64,000 nt of DNA from Chloroflexota bacterium (GTDB lineage: Bacteria > Chloroflexota > Anaerolineae > Anaerolineales > Villigracilaceae), in the NCBI GenBank assembly GCA_021787595.1, contig JAJYLQ010000011.1, positions 1 through 64,000 on the forward strand. The letters run 5' to 3'. This document shows positions 34,117 through 44,370 of the stretch, in pieces. The position numbers and the translations under genes were made by a program. The notes under the pieces were generated by a model. The model did not search any database. It had not been told where the DNA came from and worked only from the letters and a program-made list of their open reading frames with translations. Positions within the stretch are counted from its first letter, which is position 1. The number at the start of each line of letters is the position of its first letter.

Positions 34117-34145
34117 ACAAGAGCAGCCACATTGGCTGCTCTTGT
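34117..34145 (+). terminator. Terminator after the small membrane protein
   Basis: ACAAGAGCAGCC (34117-34128) pairs perfectly with GGCTGCTCTTGT (34134-34145) around a 5-nt loop. The following CATTTGATTT is a modest U tract. Confidence 0.75.
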
Positions 34146-34263
34146 CATTTGATTTCCAGCGTCAGAAAATCCATCTACAGATTTCGCGCACTTTTCATGC
34201 GTAGGATCTGTGAAATCTGTGGATCATTCTTTCTACATGGCCGGCAGACGCGCACCAGCAGGC

Positions 34264-34364
34264 GCAGTACGGACGCGCTGCTCGCTTTCCTCATAACCTG
34301 CATATCGAATCCTGTATACGACAAGTTGACTCAGTACAGACGCGCTGCTCGCTTTCCTCAGCCA
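34264..34364. repeat. Direct duplication at the 3' end of the acyltransferase gene
   Basis: About 30 bases (CAGTACGGACGCGCTGCTCG and on, from 34264) recur at 34333 with two or three differences. The downstream copy on the coding strand lies beyond the stop, and the inner copy encodes EESEQRVCTEST. The gene's present C-terminus is therefore the product of a 69-bp shift, and the original tail probably read on through the outer copy. Confidence 0.65.
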
Positions 34365-34989
34365 GCTCATGTATCTTTTCCATCATTTTCATCGTCACTG
34401 ATTGAACAAGATTTTGATCTTCGACATTGCCAGAGAACCGCATTGGCTCGCCGATGGTCATCCCGTACGGGCCGCGCAAATACCAGTATGCCGCGGTATG
34501 CCTCCCGCTTAGTCTGGATGAAATATAGACGCTGCGTTCGCGCGGTAGATAAATCCCAACCGGAACGACCGGCACACCCGTGCTGATGGCCAGCCGCGCC
34601 GCGCCTGTCCGCGGCGGATGGCAGCCTCCGCTTCGAGGGCTGACCAGCCCCTCGGGGAAGATGCCGACCGAATGTCCGGATTGGAGGCGTTGCCGCGCTT
34701 CATCCAATGCGGCTTTGCCCTGGCCCTGGGATACGCAAATCTGTCCGCAGTGATGAAGGTAATCTCCAAACAGAGGCATGGCAAAGGCGTTCCCACTGAT
34801 CAAAACGCCAAGGTGCTTCGATGAAAGCAGGGGCAGGAGAAACGGGTCGGTGGCGCTGGGATGATTGGCCGCAAAAAGTTTCGGGCCGATAGGCAGTTCG
34901 CTGTTGTACCGCACATCAAGCTGGAACATGATGCGGGAATACAATCGAACGACACGGACGGATAATCCATAAAGAAAGTTTGAGCGCAT
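34291..34989 (-). CDS. PlsC-like 1-acyl-glycerol-phosphate acyltransferase
   Basis: The ATG at 34989 (MRSNFLYGLSVRVVRL) has GAGAGGAA upstream; the in-frame extension to 35151 looks like leader. The 232-residue product has the acyltransferase HX4D motif in ANHPSATDP, the GNAFAMPLFGDY region and the FPEGLVS motif. A short hydrophobic N-terminus may bind the membrane. It should transfer an acyl chain to a lysophospholipid or related acceptor. Its C-terminus is altered by a local duplication (34264-34364). Confidence 0.85.
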   Translation of the reverse strand: MRSNFLYGLSVRVVRLYSRIMFQLDVRYNSELPIGPKLFAANHPSATDPFLLPLLSSKHLGVLISGNAFAMPLFGDYLHHCGQICVSQGQGKAALDEARQRLQSGHSVGIFPEGLVSPRSGGCHPPRTGAARLAISTGVPVVPVGIYLPRERSVYISSRLSGRHTAAYWYLRGPYGMTIGEPMRFSGNVEDQNLVQSVTMKMMEKIHELAEESEQRVCTESTCRIQDSICRL

Positions 34990-35130
34990 AAATTTCCTCT
35001 CAGCGCATGGAAGATAACACGGAATTGAGGCACAGTTATTTACAGATTTAACAAGCGGCCCGATAAATTCAAAGTGCATCTTGTTCGCAGGACGCCGGAG
35101 GATGATTCCGCGGATTCCCGGTGTGAAGGC

Positions 35131-35166
35131 AAAATAAATTCCCGGTCTCAAAGGGTCGGGAATTTA
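35131..35166 (-). terminator. Terminator of acnA
   Basis: TAAATTCCCG (35135-35144) pairs with CGGGAATTTA (35157-35166). On the minus strand it is followed by TTTTGCC. It lies 30 nt after the acnA stop. Confidence 0.75.
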
Positions 35167-35195
35167 CTGCCAATTCAAGAACGTTTCGTTCTCAA

Positions 35196-37979
35196 TTATG
35201 CAACAAGGTTTCTCAGCACCGTGTGGAGAATGCCGCCGTTGCGATAGTAATTTACTTCAACTTCAGTGTTGAGCAGCGCAGTGGTTTTGAATTCCACGAC
35301 TTTACCGTCCGCCTTTTTCGCTTTGACGGTGACCACACTTTTTGGCGTCATCCTGTCGCTGAGACCCACGATGTCGAAGACTTCATCGCCTTTAAGTCCA
35401 AGCGACTCCGCATTTTGGCCGTTCATGAAAGTCAAAGGCAGGATTCCCATGCCGACCAGATTCGAGCGGTGGATTCGTTCGAACGATTCAGCGATCACCG
35501 CGCGGACGCCTTGCAGGTTCGGACCTTTCGCGGCCCAGTCGCGGCTGGAACCGGTTCCGTATTCCTTGCCCGCGATGATAATGGCAGGAATGCCAGCCTG
35601 CTGGTAAAGCATAGCCGCGTCATATATCGCCATCTCTTGACCGTAGACCGTAGACCGTTGACCATCGATCTGTGCCCTTTCAAGGCCGTCCATCGTCCCA
35701 AAGTATTTCGTCCAGTTGCCTTCCTTTGGCGCGACAAGCAAATTCTTCAAACGGATATTGGCAAACGTGCCGCGCGCCATCACAAGGTCATTACCGCGCC
35801 GTGTACCATATTGGTTGAAGTCTTTCGGCTGAATGCCGCGCTCCTGCAAAAATTTCCCAGCGGGAGAATCAGCGGCGATGTTGCCCGCAGGCGAAATGTG
35901 GTCGGTCGTGATCGAGTCACCAAAAAGTCCGAGAACGCGCGCGCCTTGGATGTCGCCAACGGAAGGTACATCCAAAGTCAAAGTCTGGAAATATGGCGGA
36001 TGATGAATGTACGTCGAAGACTCGTCCCATTCGTAAATGTCGCCGCCCGAAACTTTGATGTTCTTCCACATGTCCGAGCCTTCGAAGACGCTCGCATAGC
36101 GATCCTTGAACATCTTCACATCGAGGCTCGATGCAATTGTATCGGCGATTTCTTTTTGCGTCGGCCAAATATCTTTGAGATAGACCGGGCCATCCTTGCC
36201 CTGGCCGAGCGGCTCTTTATCGAGATCAATATCAACGGTTCCGGCCAGTGCGTACGCGACGACGAGCGGCGGCGAAGCGAGGAAGTTGGCTTTGACCAGC
36301 GGATGCACGCGGCCTTCGAAGTTGCGATTGCCGGAGATGACCGCTGCCGCAACCAGATCGGACCCGGTAACGGCTTTCGCCACCTCGCCGGGAAGCGGGC
36401 CGCTGTTGCCGATGCAGGTCGTGCAGCCATACGCGACGATGTTGAATCCAAGTTTCGCCAGCGGATCAATCAAATTGGCCTGTCTGAGATATTCGGTCAC
36501 GACGCGTGAGCCGGGAGCGAGCGATGTTTTGACATAAGGCTTGACGCTCAAACCTTTTTCGACGGCCTTCTTTGCCAGCAATCCCGCGCCGATCATTACG
36601 GACGGGTTCGATGTGTTCGTGCATGAAGTGATGGCAGCAATCACCACCGCGCCATGCTTCATCTTCATCGAGCCGCCGTTCGTGCCGAACGTCGCTTCGG
36701 TGTTAATGGCTTCGGGCTTCAATTCAAAGCCGCGCTCCTTGACCGGCGCGGTCAACGCCTTTTTGAAAGTCTCTTTCAGTTCAGCCATCGGCACGCGGTC
36801 TTGCGGACGCTTGGGTCCGGCCAAGGAAGGCACAACGGACCCGAGCTCGAGCTCGAGCGTATCGGTGAATTCGGGATCAGGAGTCGAATCATCGCGGAAT
36901 AATTCCTGTTCGCGGCAATACGCTTCGACGCGTTCCACAACTTCATCGGGCCGCCCGCTTGTCTTCAAATAACGAAGCGTCTCCGCGTCAACAGGGAAAT
37001 ATCCCATCGTTGCGCCGTACTCGGGAGCCATGTTGCCAATCGTGGCGCGGTCGGTGAGCGACATGCTGTCGAGGCCGGTGCCATAGAACTCGACGAATTT
37101 GTCCACCACGCCTTTCTTGCGCAGCATTTGCGTCACAGTCAGAACCAAATCCGTTGCAGTGACGCCGTCTTTTAACCTGCCATGCAATTTGAAACCAATC
37201 ACATCCGGCAAAAGCATATCCATCGGTTGACCCAGCATCACGGCTTCCGCTTCGATTCCGCCCACGCCCCAACCCAAAACGCCGAGGCCATTGATCATCG
37301 TGGTGTGCGAGTCGGTGCCGACGAGCGTATCGGGAAAAGCCATCAAACCATCCGAAGGTTCTAAACCTTCGGATGGTTTGGTTCTTACAACTTCAGCGAG
37401 ATATTCGAGATTGACCTGATGCACGATGCCGGTCATCGGAGGAACGACGCGGAAGTTGCTGAACGCCTTTTGTCCCCATTTCAAAAATTCGTAGCGCTCG
37501 CGGTTGCGCTGGAATTCGACTTCCGCATTGCGGTTGAGCGCGTCCGCGGTGGCAAAGAAATCAACCTGCACAGAATGATCAATGACGAGATCAACCGGCA
37601 CAAGCGGATTGATCTTCTTCGGGTCGCCGCCGAGACGGGCAACGGCCGCGCGCATCGCAGCCAAATCCACAACTGCGGGCACGCCCGTGAAATCCTGCAT
37701 GATGACGCGCGCAGGCAAAAACGGAATGCCGGGGCGCGCCCTCACCCCATCCCCTCTCCCACCGGGAGAGGGAGTCCACGCGGCAATATTCTTTACATCC
37801 TCCTGCGTGATCTCCTTGTCGTTGCATTGGCGGAGGGCCGCCTCGAGCATGATGCGGATCGAGAACGGGAGCCGCTTCAAGTCCGTGAGACCCGCCTTTT
37901 GCAATGCGTCGAGCCGGTAGATCATGTATTCCCTTTTCCCCACTTTCAAAACATCACGTGCTTTAAAGAAATCGTTCAT
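35196..37979 (-). CDS. acnA: Aconitate hydratase A
   Basis: The 927-residue enzyme interconverts citrate and isocitrate. The ATG at 37979 ([14 protein letters not shown]) has AAAGGAG 9 nt upstream. Cluster ligands are the Cys in [15 protein letters not shown] and the CTTC pair in [14 protein letters not shown]. The swivelling C-terminal domain has [13 protein letters not shown]. Three in-frame repeat segments are present: [17 protein letters not shown] (37725-37780), [11 protein letters not shown] (37347-37383, a near-perfect palindrome) and [16 protein letters not shown] (about 35630-35685). All fall in surface-loop positions between conserved blocks, so activity is expected to survive. Confidence 0.95.
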   Translation of the reverse strand: MNDFFKARDVLKVGKREYMIYRLDALQKAGLTDLKRLPFSIRIMLEAALRQCNDKEITQEDVKNIAAWTPSPGGRGDGVRARPGIPFLPARVIMQDFTGVPAVVDLAAMRAAVARLGGDPKKINPLVPVDLVIDHSVQVDFFATADALNRNAEVEFQRNRERYEFLKWGQKAFSNFRVVPPMTGIVHQVNLEYLAEVVRTKPSEGLEPSDGLMAFPDTLVGTDSHTTMINGLGVLGWGVGGIEAEAVMLGQPMDMLLPDVIGFKLHGRLKDGVTATDLVLTVTQMLRKKGVVDKFVEFYGTGLDSMSLTDRATIGNMAPEYGATMGYFPVDAETLRYLKTSGRPDEVVERVEAYCREQELFRDDSTPDPEFTDTLELELGSVVPSLAGPKRPQDRVPMAELKETFKKALTAPVKERGFELKPEAINTEATFGTNGGSMKMKHGAVVIAAITSCTNTSNPSVMIGAGLLAKKAVEKGLSVKPYVKTSLAPGSRVVTEYLRQANLIDPLAKLGFNIVAYGCTTCIGNSGPLPGEVAKAVTGSDLVAAAVISGNRNFEGRVHPLVKANFLASPPLVVAYALAGTVDIDLDKEPLGQGKDGPVYLKDIWPTQKEIADTIASSLDVKMFKDRYASVFEGSDMWKNIKVSGGDIYEWDESSTYIHHPPYFQTLTLDVPSVGDIQGARVLGLFGDSITTDHISPAGNIAADSPAGKFLQERGIQPKDFNQYGTRRGNDLVMARGTFANIRLKNLLVAPKEGNWTKYFGTMDGLERAQIDGQRSTVYGQEMAIYDAAMLYQQAGIPAIIIAGKEYGTGSSRDWAAKGPNLQGVRAVIAESFERIHRSNLVGMGILPLTFMNGQNAESLGLKGDEVFDIVGLSDRMTPKSVVTVKAKKADGKVVEFKTTALLNTEVEVNYYRNGGILHTVLRNLVA
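37739..37773. repeat. CTCTCCC/GGGAGAGGG palindrome inside acnA
   Basis: CCCTCACCCCATCCCCTCTCCCACCGGGAGAGGGAG-type sequence (36 bases overall) is translated as [13 protein letters not shown] within AcnA. It is the same family as in metH, secA and dnaE. Confidence 0.85.
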
Positions 37980-38035
37980 ATGGCTAACTCCTTTGATGGT
38001 GAAATTCGCAGGTCGTTCGAAGCATAACCCGCGTT

Positions 38036-38116
38036 CACCACAAAGTAAGCAGGGCACAAAGGAGCGCCTTTGTTGTCCTCTCGCCCCCGCTCTTTGGGGG
38101 TGGGGTCTTTGTGGTG
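38036..38116. repeat. CACCACAAAG inverted-repeat element between add and acnA
   Basis: CACCACAAAG (38036-38045) is inverted as CTTTGTGGTG (38107-38116). Inside is a GCCCCCGCTCTTTGGGGGTGGGG hairpin. It is a third short-element type in the window. Confidence 0.75.
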
Positions 38117-38120
38117 TGTT

Positions 38121-39161
38121 CTACAACTTTAGATCCATCTTCAATCGTTCCACCAGTGCCGCGCGTTCCTTATCCGGCAGGAACGCGGCCTGCGCCGCGG
38201 CCAGGATGCGCTCCTTGAGCGTGTTCATCGGGACACCCAGATCATCACACGCAACGTGATATTCGTGACTCAACGTGATGCGCGAAATGCTGGGATCGTC
38301 GGTGTTGAGCGTAACATTGAGCCCGCGATCGAGCATTTGACTCAATGGATGCGATTCGAGCGCTGGCACAACACCCGATTGAAAATTGCTGGTCACACAG
38401 ACTTCAAAAGCCGTGCCGCGTTCTTTCGCAAGCCTGGTAATGTAATCATCTTCAAGTACGCGGACGCCGTGACCAATGCGTTCTGCACCAAGTTCCTCAA
38501 TAGCCTCTTTGACATTTGCTGCCGGGCCCCATTCGCCCGCGTGAATGGTAATGTGCAAGCCGGCCTGCCTCGCTTCCTTGAAAACGCCATAGAACGGCTC
38601 GGACTTGAACTCGGCCTCATTGCCAGCCAAATCCATCCCGATCAATCCGCGCTCCTGATTCTCAGCGGCCACCCACGCCACCTGTTCGGCCAGTTCGCTG
38701 CTCTCATGGCGATTGACGGATGCGATCAACCGCACGATAATGTCAAATTCCTTCGCCGCGCCCTGGGCGCTGGTGATGACCCAGTCCACCACATCGTGCA
38801 ACGGGAAGCGTTCCGCGCGGCTCAAAGCCACGGGGGTGAAGCGAAGCTCCAAATACCTGAGGTTATCTTTCGCCGCGTCTTCGATTGCTTCGCGCGTGAT
38901 GCGATGGATCACCTCCGGCGAACGATAGAACAGCCGCAGTGTATCGAACTTGGAAAGAAAATTCTGGAACGAATATTTCTCTTCCTCCTGCATCTGCACG
39001 AGATTGCTGAGATGCAGAACGTCCTCAGGGATTGTAATCCCATGCTGGCGGGCGATATCGAGCATGGTATCCAAACGCAATGTGCCCTCCAGGTGGCGAT
39101 GCAGTTCAACCTTGGGGAGGGCGCGGTAATTTGTCAGTCGTGCGGTCACTCGGTCGGACAT
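38121..39161 (-). CDS. add: Adenosine deaminase
   Basis: The 346-residue amidohydrolase converts adenosine to inosine with a catalytic zinc. Motifs: KVELHRHLEG near residue 18 (zinc histidines), HAGEWGPAANV (substrate and general acid Glu), RIGHGVRV, and NTDDPSIS (catalytic and zinc Asp). The length fits the family. A branch acting on adenine or other aminopurines cannot be ruled out from motifs alone. It is bracketed by repeat elements on both sides and appears monocistronic. Confidence 0.92.
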   Translation of the reverse strand: MSDRVTARLTNYRALPKVELHRHLEGTLRLDTMLDIARQHGITIPEDVLHLSNLVQMQEEEKYSFQNFLSKFDTLRLFYRSPEVIHRITREAIEDAAKDNLRYLELRFTPVALSRAERFPLHDVVDWVITSAQGAAKEFDIIVRLIASVNRHESSELAEQVAWVAAENQERGLIGMDLAGNEAEFKSEPFYGVFKEARQAGLHITIHAGEWGPAANVKEAIEELGAERIGHGVRVLEDDYITRLAKERGTAFEVCVTSNFQSGVVPALESHPLSQMLDRGLNVTLNTDDPSISRITLSHEYHVACDDLGVPMNTLKERILAAAQAAFLPDKERAALVERLKMDLKL

Positions 39162-39181
39162 ACCTGTAATTATTTCCAGAC

Positions 39182-39354
39182 GTCATTGCGAGTGGCGCCC
39201 CCGCTTGCGCGGGATCTTCGACTTGGCGCCACGTGGCAATCCGCGTTTTCGATCAAACAATTGTTTGAAGGTTGCTTGAGATTGCCGTATGGCCTTGGTC
39301 TCGATACGTGGCGCTTTTAGCGCCACTACTCGACCAGCGGCGGTTCGCAATGAC
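39182..39354. repeat. GTCATTGCG-type miniature element, copy 3
   Basis: GTCATTGCG (39182-39190) and CGCAATGAC (39346-39354) are terminal inverted repeats. The first 65 bases almost equal copy 1 at 12374. The right half contains a GTGGCGC..GCGCCAC hairpin as in copy 2. It lies between secA and add, only 6 nt from the secA stop. Confidence 0.85.
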
Positions 39355-39360
39355 AATTCA

Positions 39361-42300
39361 TCAATGTCGCTTTCGTTTCTTCTTGCCGCCTTCGACTTGT
39401 GCCGGCGCGGATTGCGCCGCGACAGGCGTTTCGGATACCTCGGTCGGTGTGATCTCGATGTGCCGCGGCTGGTACGAGAACACACGTCCGATCACGGCGG
39501 CGCGCACGTCGGACAACAATTGCTGGAATAATTCAGAAGCTCGGCCTTTGTATTGTACCAGCGGGTCGCGCTGTGCGTAAGCCTCCAGGCCAATCGAGAC
39601 TCTCAAGGCCTCGACTTTCGTCAAATATTCGACCCACAACTCTGTGATGGAAGACAAAAGCAACTGGCGTTTGACTTCATTCAGGATGTAGGAGCCGATG
39701 GCCTGGATCAACTTCTCCCGGTCGGACTCGCTCAAAGCGGACACCGGTTCATTGAGCCAATCTTCGCCTGATCCTTCGACTTCGGGCGCCGCTTCGCTCT
39801 GCCCTCCGCTCAGGACTTGCGCGGCAGGACCGAAGTCCGCGAGGCGTGTGGCATTTTGACTTAGCTGCGCGTACTCGCGCTGTCCCCACGCGGTTTGCAA
39901 AGCCGACTCAGCCTGATCCAAATGTTCAAGCACCGCATCGGTAACATCTTCCGCTGTTCGATTCTCGAGCAAATGTGCCGCAAGATAGATATAACTAAAA
40001 CGATTGAAAAGCTGGCGGATCTGGCGATGTGTGCGCTGGTCGAACATCGTGCGCGCGCCCTGCGAGAGCGACAACAACAATCGGAGTTTGCTGGTGTCAT
40101 CCCTCACCCCTTCATCTCCTCTCCCAGTGGGAGAGGGGTCAGAGGTGAGAGCTGGCTCGCGCTGTAACAACTCATCCACATCTCGATCCACCTGCGAAGT
40201 CAATCGCTCGCGCTGGCGCTGCATCAAATCGCGGGATGCGGCCATGATCTGATTCGCAGCATCATCCCAGCTTTCGGCTTCGATCTTTTGTCCGAGCGGC
40301 TCACCGAGGCGGCGCTCGATCGCACCGGCCACGCGGCTGGCGTTGATGCCGATCAGATTCGCTTCGACATATTCTTCCAGCCACTTTTTGAATTCATCCG
40401 GGTCTTCAGTAAACAAACGCGATTGCTCGCCGTTCAAACGCAATTGAAAATGGATCAAACCACTTAATTCTTCCGCGGCTTTTTGCGGGCGGACTTGTTC
40501 TTCTGAATCGCGCAAGCCCTGGAAGTAAGCATCCAGCGCGTCGGCGCGCTCGGCGATCTGATTGTCGAGAGTCTCTTCGGTTTTGTCAATCAAAGATTCG
40601 ATGGCGCGCAGCGTGTGTGTCTGCTCGGCTTCGATGGCGCGCTCGACCAATTTAACGGTGGCCGTTTTGAGATCCGAGCCCGATGCGCTCGTATCGAATT
40701 CATCGAGGACGAGTTTCAATCCGAACGTCGGAATCAATTTGCCTTCCGACTCGAACGGCGGTTGGACTCCTTCAAGCCAGGCGATCAATTTCCACGGGCC
40801 TTCCTCATCCGCCCGCCCTGCGTTCTTCAGGGTCAGTCCGAGTTCGACGCGCTTCTCCACTTCGGATTCCAGCATCTCAGCCACATCTTCGGTCAAATCC
40901 TGCTTGACGAAGATTCGATCACGCTGGGAATAGATTTGTTCGCGCTGTTTGTTGAGCACATCGTCGTATTCGAGCAGATGTTTGCGGACATCGAAGTTGG
41001 CGCCCTCGACGCGGTGCTGCGATGACTCGATGATGCCGCTGACCATGCGCGCTTCGAGCGGAAGCGAGTCATCCACTTTGAGACGCTGCATCAAACCGCT
41101 GACCTGGTCGCCGCCGAAGAGCCGCATGAGATCATCTTCGAGCGAGAGATAAAAACGCGACGAACCGGGATCGCCCTGGCGCGCAGAACGCCCGCGCAAT
41201 TGATTGTCAATGCGGCGCGCTTCATGTCGCTCTGAGCCGATCACATGCAGGCCGCCCAACTGCTTGACGCGTTCCATGTCTTCGAAATATTGCAGGAAAA
41301 GTTTGACCTCGCTTTCGTAGAGGCCGTAAAGCGACGGGTCAACTTTTTGCAAAGCCTGGCGGCGTTCCTCGAGCGGCATGTCGAACGGATCTTCGTAACC
41401 TGCGCGGCGCAAAACGCGATTGACCGCCGAGATGACTTCTTCCGCGAGCTCGCCGCCGAGTTTGATATCCACGCCGCGTCCTGCCATGTTGGTGGCAATG
41501 GTCACCGCGCCGAACGCGCCTGCTCCGGCGATGATCTGCGATTCTTCCGTGTGCTTGCGCGCATTCAAGACCTGATGCGGCACACCGGCCTGCAAAATCG
41601 TTTTCAGCCGGTCCGTTGATTCTTCGGTCAGGCTGAGGATTTCAAGAAGCGTTGCGAAGTTCGCCGGGTCATCGAGACTGATGCTCGTCATTCCCCCCAC
41701 CCCTTCCCCTCTCCCGTTGGGAGAGGGCAGGGTGAGGGCGAATTTGCGCAAAGCATCCGGCGTGATCGTCTCCAGCGGCTCATTGAACGGCTGGAGTTCA
41801 GGAATCAAACGGCCGTCTTCCTCGCGATGATTTGAGTTTATGAATCCATGCCGGACCAATGCGACCTGCAGCATGCGCCGGATCGGCTCGGCGCGCAAAC
41901 GATTGGACAAACGATCCGATGATTCGACCGATGTCGTACCGACCAGCATTGGCCGTCCCAGTGCGTGATAGCGCACGATCTCCATCACAATGGAACGCAG
42001 TTTTGATTCAGCGGTTCGATAAATAACATCGGGATAATCTTTGCGGCGAAAATAAATTGGTTGATCGCCATCATCACGTTTGGAATAGTATGAATATTGA
42101 TATCCCTCTTCATCCTTCGCTTTGACTTCAACCAGCGGCGTATCTTTTCCAAAAGCCTGATATTCCAGATTGGTCGGGATGGGCGTGACTTCAAGTTTAT
42201 AGATTTTGCTGAACTCCTCGGCCTCGGTCAGCGCCGTACCGGTCATGCCCGCCAGCTTTTTATACATGCGAAAATAATTTTGCAGCGTGATGGTCGCGTA

Positions 42301-43515
42301 CGTGACGTTTTCCGGCTCGATGCGGACACCCTCTTTGGCCTCGACCGCCTGATGCAAGCCGTCCGACCATCTTCGTCCGGGCATGAGGCGGCCCGTGAAC
42401 TCATCCACGATGATGACCTTGCCGCCCTGCACAAGATAATCCTTGTTACGTTTGAACAGGAACTGGGCGCGCATCGCCTGTTCGAGGAAGCCCGTCAAAT
42501 GCGCCTGCTCCGGCGTGACATCTTCGGGCCGGTCCGGATCCATGAGCGGCTGGCCGATTAATTGTTCCGCGTGCGCCACCCCGGCTTCGGTCAGATTGAC
42601 GGCGCGGTCTTTTTCGTTGGCTTCGTAATCCTCGGCCTTGAGCTGCTTGACGACCTGTGCCATCCTGCCATACCATTCCAGCTCGCCCTGTGCCGGGCCG
42701 GAGATGATGAGCGGCGTGCGCGCTTCATCAATCAGCACGTTGTCCACTTCGTCCACGATGGCGTAATGATGTCCGCGTTGGACGCGTTCATCGAGGCGCA
42801 TGGTCATGTTGTCGCGCAGATAATCGAAACCGAATTCGGAGTTGGTTCCGTAGGTGATGTCGGCGCGATACGCTTCGATGCGATCCACAAGCCGCAGATG
42901 ATGCTGGTCTTCGTGCGGCGACTCTTTTTCGAAATCCACCAGATACGCTTTCTTGCCGTTCTCGGTGGCAGCGGCCATCTGCAAAACGCCGACCGAAAGT
43001 CCGAGCATGTGAAAGATCGGAGCCATCCAGCGCGCATCGCGCCGCGCCAGATAATCGTTGACCGTGATGAGATGCACGCCGCGGCCGGTGAGCGCGTCGA
43101 GATACAGCGGCAGTGTCGCAACCAGCGTCTTGCCTTCGCCGGTTTTCATCTCGGCGATGCTGCCGCGGTGCAGAACGATCCCGCCGATCAATTGAACGTC
43201 ATAATGACGCAGGCCAATCGTCCGTTTGGACGCTTCGCGCACAGCAGCAAAGGCTTCAGGCAGAATCTCCTCGAGCGCATCCTGCTCGGCTTCAAACTCA
43301 CCCTCATCCCTTTCCCCTCTCCCAATATTGGGAGAGGGGCTGGGGTGAGGAAGTTTCGCTTTGAACTCGTCCGTTTTGGCGCGCAGGGCATCGTCGCTCA
43401 ACTTCTCGAATTCGGCTTCGAGCGCGTTTACCTGTTCAGCCTCTTCGCTTAATTTTTCGATTTCGCGCTGGTGCGGGCGGCTCCCAGCGACTACTTTTAC
43501 GAATTTTCCAAGCAT
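39361..43515 (-). CDS. secA: Preprotein translocase ATPase SecA (extended)
   Basis: The 1384-residue motor pushes preproteins through SecYEG. The ATG at 43515 ([11 protein letters not shown]) has AAAGG 5 nt upstream. Seen in order: Walker [26 protein letters not shown]-type [15 protein letters not shown], the preprotein-crosslinking domain, [15 protein letters not shown], and [19 protein letters not shown] long helical scaffold follows and the tail is basic (KKKRKRH), with no zinc-binding SEC-C motif. It is several hundred residues longer than E. coli SecA. Part of the excess is three in-frame palindromes coding [30 protein letters not shown] and [15 protein letters not shown]. Confidence 0.96.
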   Translation of the reverse strand: MLGKFVKVVAGSRPHQREIEKLSEEAEQVNALEAEFEKLSDDALRAKTDEFKAKLPHPSPSPNIGRGERDEGEFEAEQDALEEILPEAFAAVREASKRTIGLRHYDVQLIGGIVLHRGSIAEMKTGEGKTLVATLPLYLDALTGRGVHLITVNDYLARRDARWMAPIFHMLGLSVGVLQMAAATENGKKAYLVDFEKESPHEDQHHLRLVDRIEAYRADITYGTNSEFGFDYLRDNMTMRLDERVQRGHHYAIVDEVDNVLIDEARTPLIISGPAQGELEWYGRMAQVVKQLKAEDYEANEKDRAVNLTEAGVAHAEQLIGQPLMDPDRPEDVTPEQAHLTGFLEQAMRAQFLFKRNKDYLVQGGKVIIVDEFTGRLMPGRRWSDGLHQAVEAKEGVRIEPENVTYATITLQNYFRMYKKLAGMTGTALTEAEEFSKIYKLEVTPIPTNLEYQAFGKDTPLVEVKAKDEEGYQYSYYSKRDDGDQPIYFRRKDYPDVIYRTAESKLRSIVMEIVRYHALGRPMLVGTTSVESSDRLSNRLRAEPIRRMLQVALVRHGFINSNHREEDGRLIPELQPFNEPLETITPDALRKFALTLPSPNGRGEGVGGMTSISLDDPANFATLLEILSLTEESTDRLKTILQAGVPHQVLNARKHTEESQIIAGAGAFGAVTIATNMAGRGVDIKLGGELAEEVISAVNRVLRRAGYEDPFDMPLEERRQALQKVDPSLYGLYESEVKLFLQYFEDMERVKQLGGLHVIGSERHEARRIDNQLRGRSARQGDPGSSRFYLSLEDDLMRLFGGDQVSGLMQRLKVDDSLPLEARMVSGIIESSQHRVEGANFDVRKHLLEYDDVLNKQREQIYSQRDRIFVKQDLTEDVAEMLESEVEKRVELGLTLKNAGRADEEGPWKLIAWLEGVQPPFESEGKLIPTFGLKLVLDEFDTSASGSDLKTATVKLVERAIEAEQTHTLRAIESLIDKTEETLDNQIAERADALDAYFQGLRDSEEQVRPQKAAEELSGLIHFQLRLNGEQSRLFTEDPDEFKKWLEEYVEANLIGINASRVAGAIERRLGEPLGQKIEAESWDDAANQIMAASRDLMQRQRERLTSQVDRDVDELLQREPALTSDPSPTGRGDEGVRDDTSKLRLLLSLSQGARTMFDQRTHRQIRQLFNRFSYIYLAAHLLENRTAEDVTDAVLEHLDQAESALQTAWGQREYAQLSQNATRLADFGPAAQVLSGGQSEAAPEVEGSGEDWLNEPVSALSESDREKLIQAIGSYILNEVKRQLLLSSITELWVEYLTKVEALRVSIGLEAYAQRDPLVQYKGRASELFQQLLSDVRAAVIGRVFSYQPRHIEITPTEVSETPVAAQSAPAQVEGGKKKRKRH
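40101..40150. repeat. CTCTCCC/GGGAGAGG palindrome inside secA (C-terminal region)
   Basis: CCCTCACC...CTCTCCCAGTGGGAGAGG...GAGGTGAG is translated as [15 protein letters not shown] near residue 1125 of SecA. Confidence 0.85.
41693..41740. repeat. CTCTCCC/GGGAGAGGG palindrome inside secA (middle)
   Basis: CCCCTTCCCCTCTCCC, GTTGGGAGAGGG and CAGGGTGAGGGCG are translated as [17 protein letters not shown], between the helicase domains. Confidence 0.85.
43297..43350. repeat. CTCTCCC/GGGAGAGG palindrome inside secA (N-terminal region)
   Basis: The element has core CTCTCCCAATATTGGGAGAG and flanks CTCACCCTCA and GGGGTGAGG. It is translated as [19 protein letters not shown] near residues 57-75, just before the first nucleotide-binding domain. 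Confidence 0.85.
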
Positions 43516-43683
43516 AATTGCCTTTCGGCGGGGGATTATAACAGAGGGGAATTGGAGGAATATAAGAAAACGCATTTCGGCAAGGACCATCATTCACAGG
43601 CAGACTCCCGGATTTCACGGCGCGGTTGACCGCCGCGAACCTCCTTCATCCAAACTTCATCTTTCCGCTATACTATTCGTGCT

Positions 43684-44370
43684 ATGCGGATTCTGCTCGT
43701 CGAAGATGAACCGAAAATCTCGGCTTATGTCAAGCGCGGACTGGAAGAATCGGGCCACGCGGTGGATGCGGTGTACACGGGCCGCGACGCGCTGGATTGG
43801 GCCGCCGCCGCGGTTTATGATTTGATCATCCTCGATATTCTCCTGCCTCAAGTGGATGGCTTGACGGTTTGCCGCGAGTTGCGCGCCGGCAGGAACCGCA
43901 CGCCGGTTTTGATGCTGACCGCCCGTGATACGGTGGACGACCGCGTCAGCGGCCTGGATGCCGGCGCGGATGATTACCTCGTCAAGCCGTTCGCCATGAA
44001 GGAATTGCTGGCGCGTGTCCGCGCCCTCGCCCGCCGCGTGAACGAAGCGCCCAAGTTCGCGATGTTGGCACTGGCCGACCTGATGCTCGATCCTTCCGCG
44101 CATCGCGTGACCCGCGCCGGCAAGGTGATTCAACTGCCCGCCAAGGAGTTTTCCATCCTGGAATATCTGCTCCGCAACGCCGGGCGCGTGCTCACCCGCA
44201 CGATGATCGCCGAGCACGTCTGGAATTACGATTCCTATAACCAGTCCAATGTCGTGGACGTTTACATCCGCAATCTGCGCCGTAAAATGGATGACCTGTT
44301 CGAGCCAAAGCTCATTCACACGATTTGTAATGTAGGTTACCGTCTCTCTGTCGAGGCTGATGAAAATTAG
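43684..44370 (+). CDS. OmpR/PhoB-type response regulator
   Basis: The 228-residue product has a receiver with phosphoacceptor D51 (LIILDILLP), E8-D9 and the VKPF lysine. A C-terminal winged helix (about 125-222) has LPAKEFSILEYLLRNAGRVLTR and VDVYIRNLRRKMD. It overlaps the kinase gene by 11 nt, so the two form a classical two-component pair. Downstream lies a secreted acidic protein that may be a target. The promoter probably lies in the 43516-43683 gap shared with divergent secA. Confidence 0.93.
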   Translation: MRILLVEDEPKISAYVKRGLEESGHAVDAVYTGRDALDWAAAAVYDLIILDILLPQVDGLTVCRELRAGRNRTPVLMLTARDTVDDRVSGLDAGADDYLVKPFAMKELLARVRALARRVNEAPKFAMLALADLMLDPSAHRVTRAGKVIQLPAKEFSILEYLLRNAGRVLTRTMIAEHVWNYDSYNQSNVVDVYIRNLRRKMDDLFEPKLIHTICNVGYRLSVEADEN

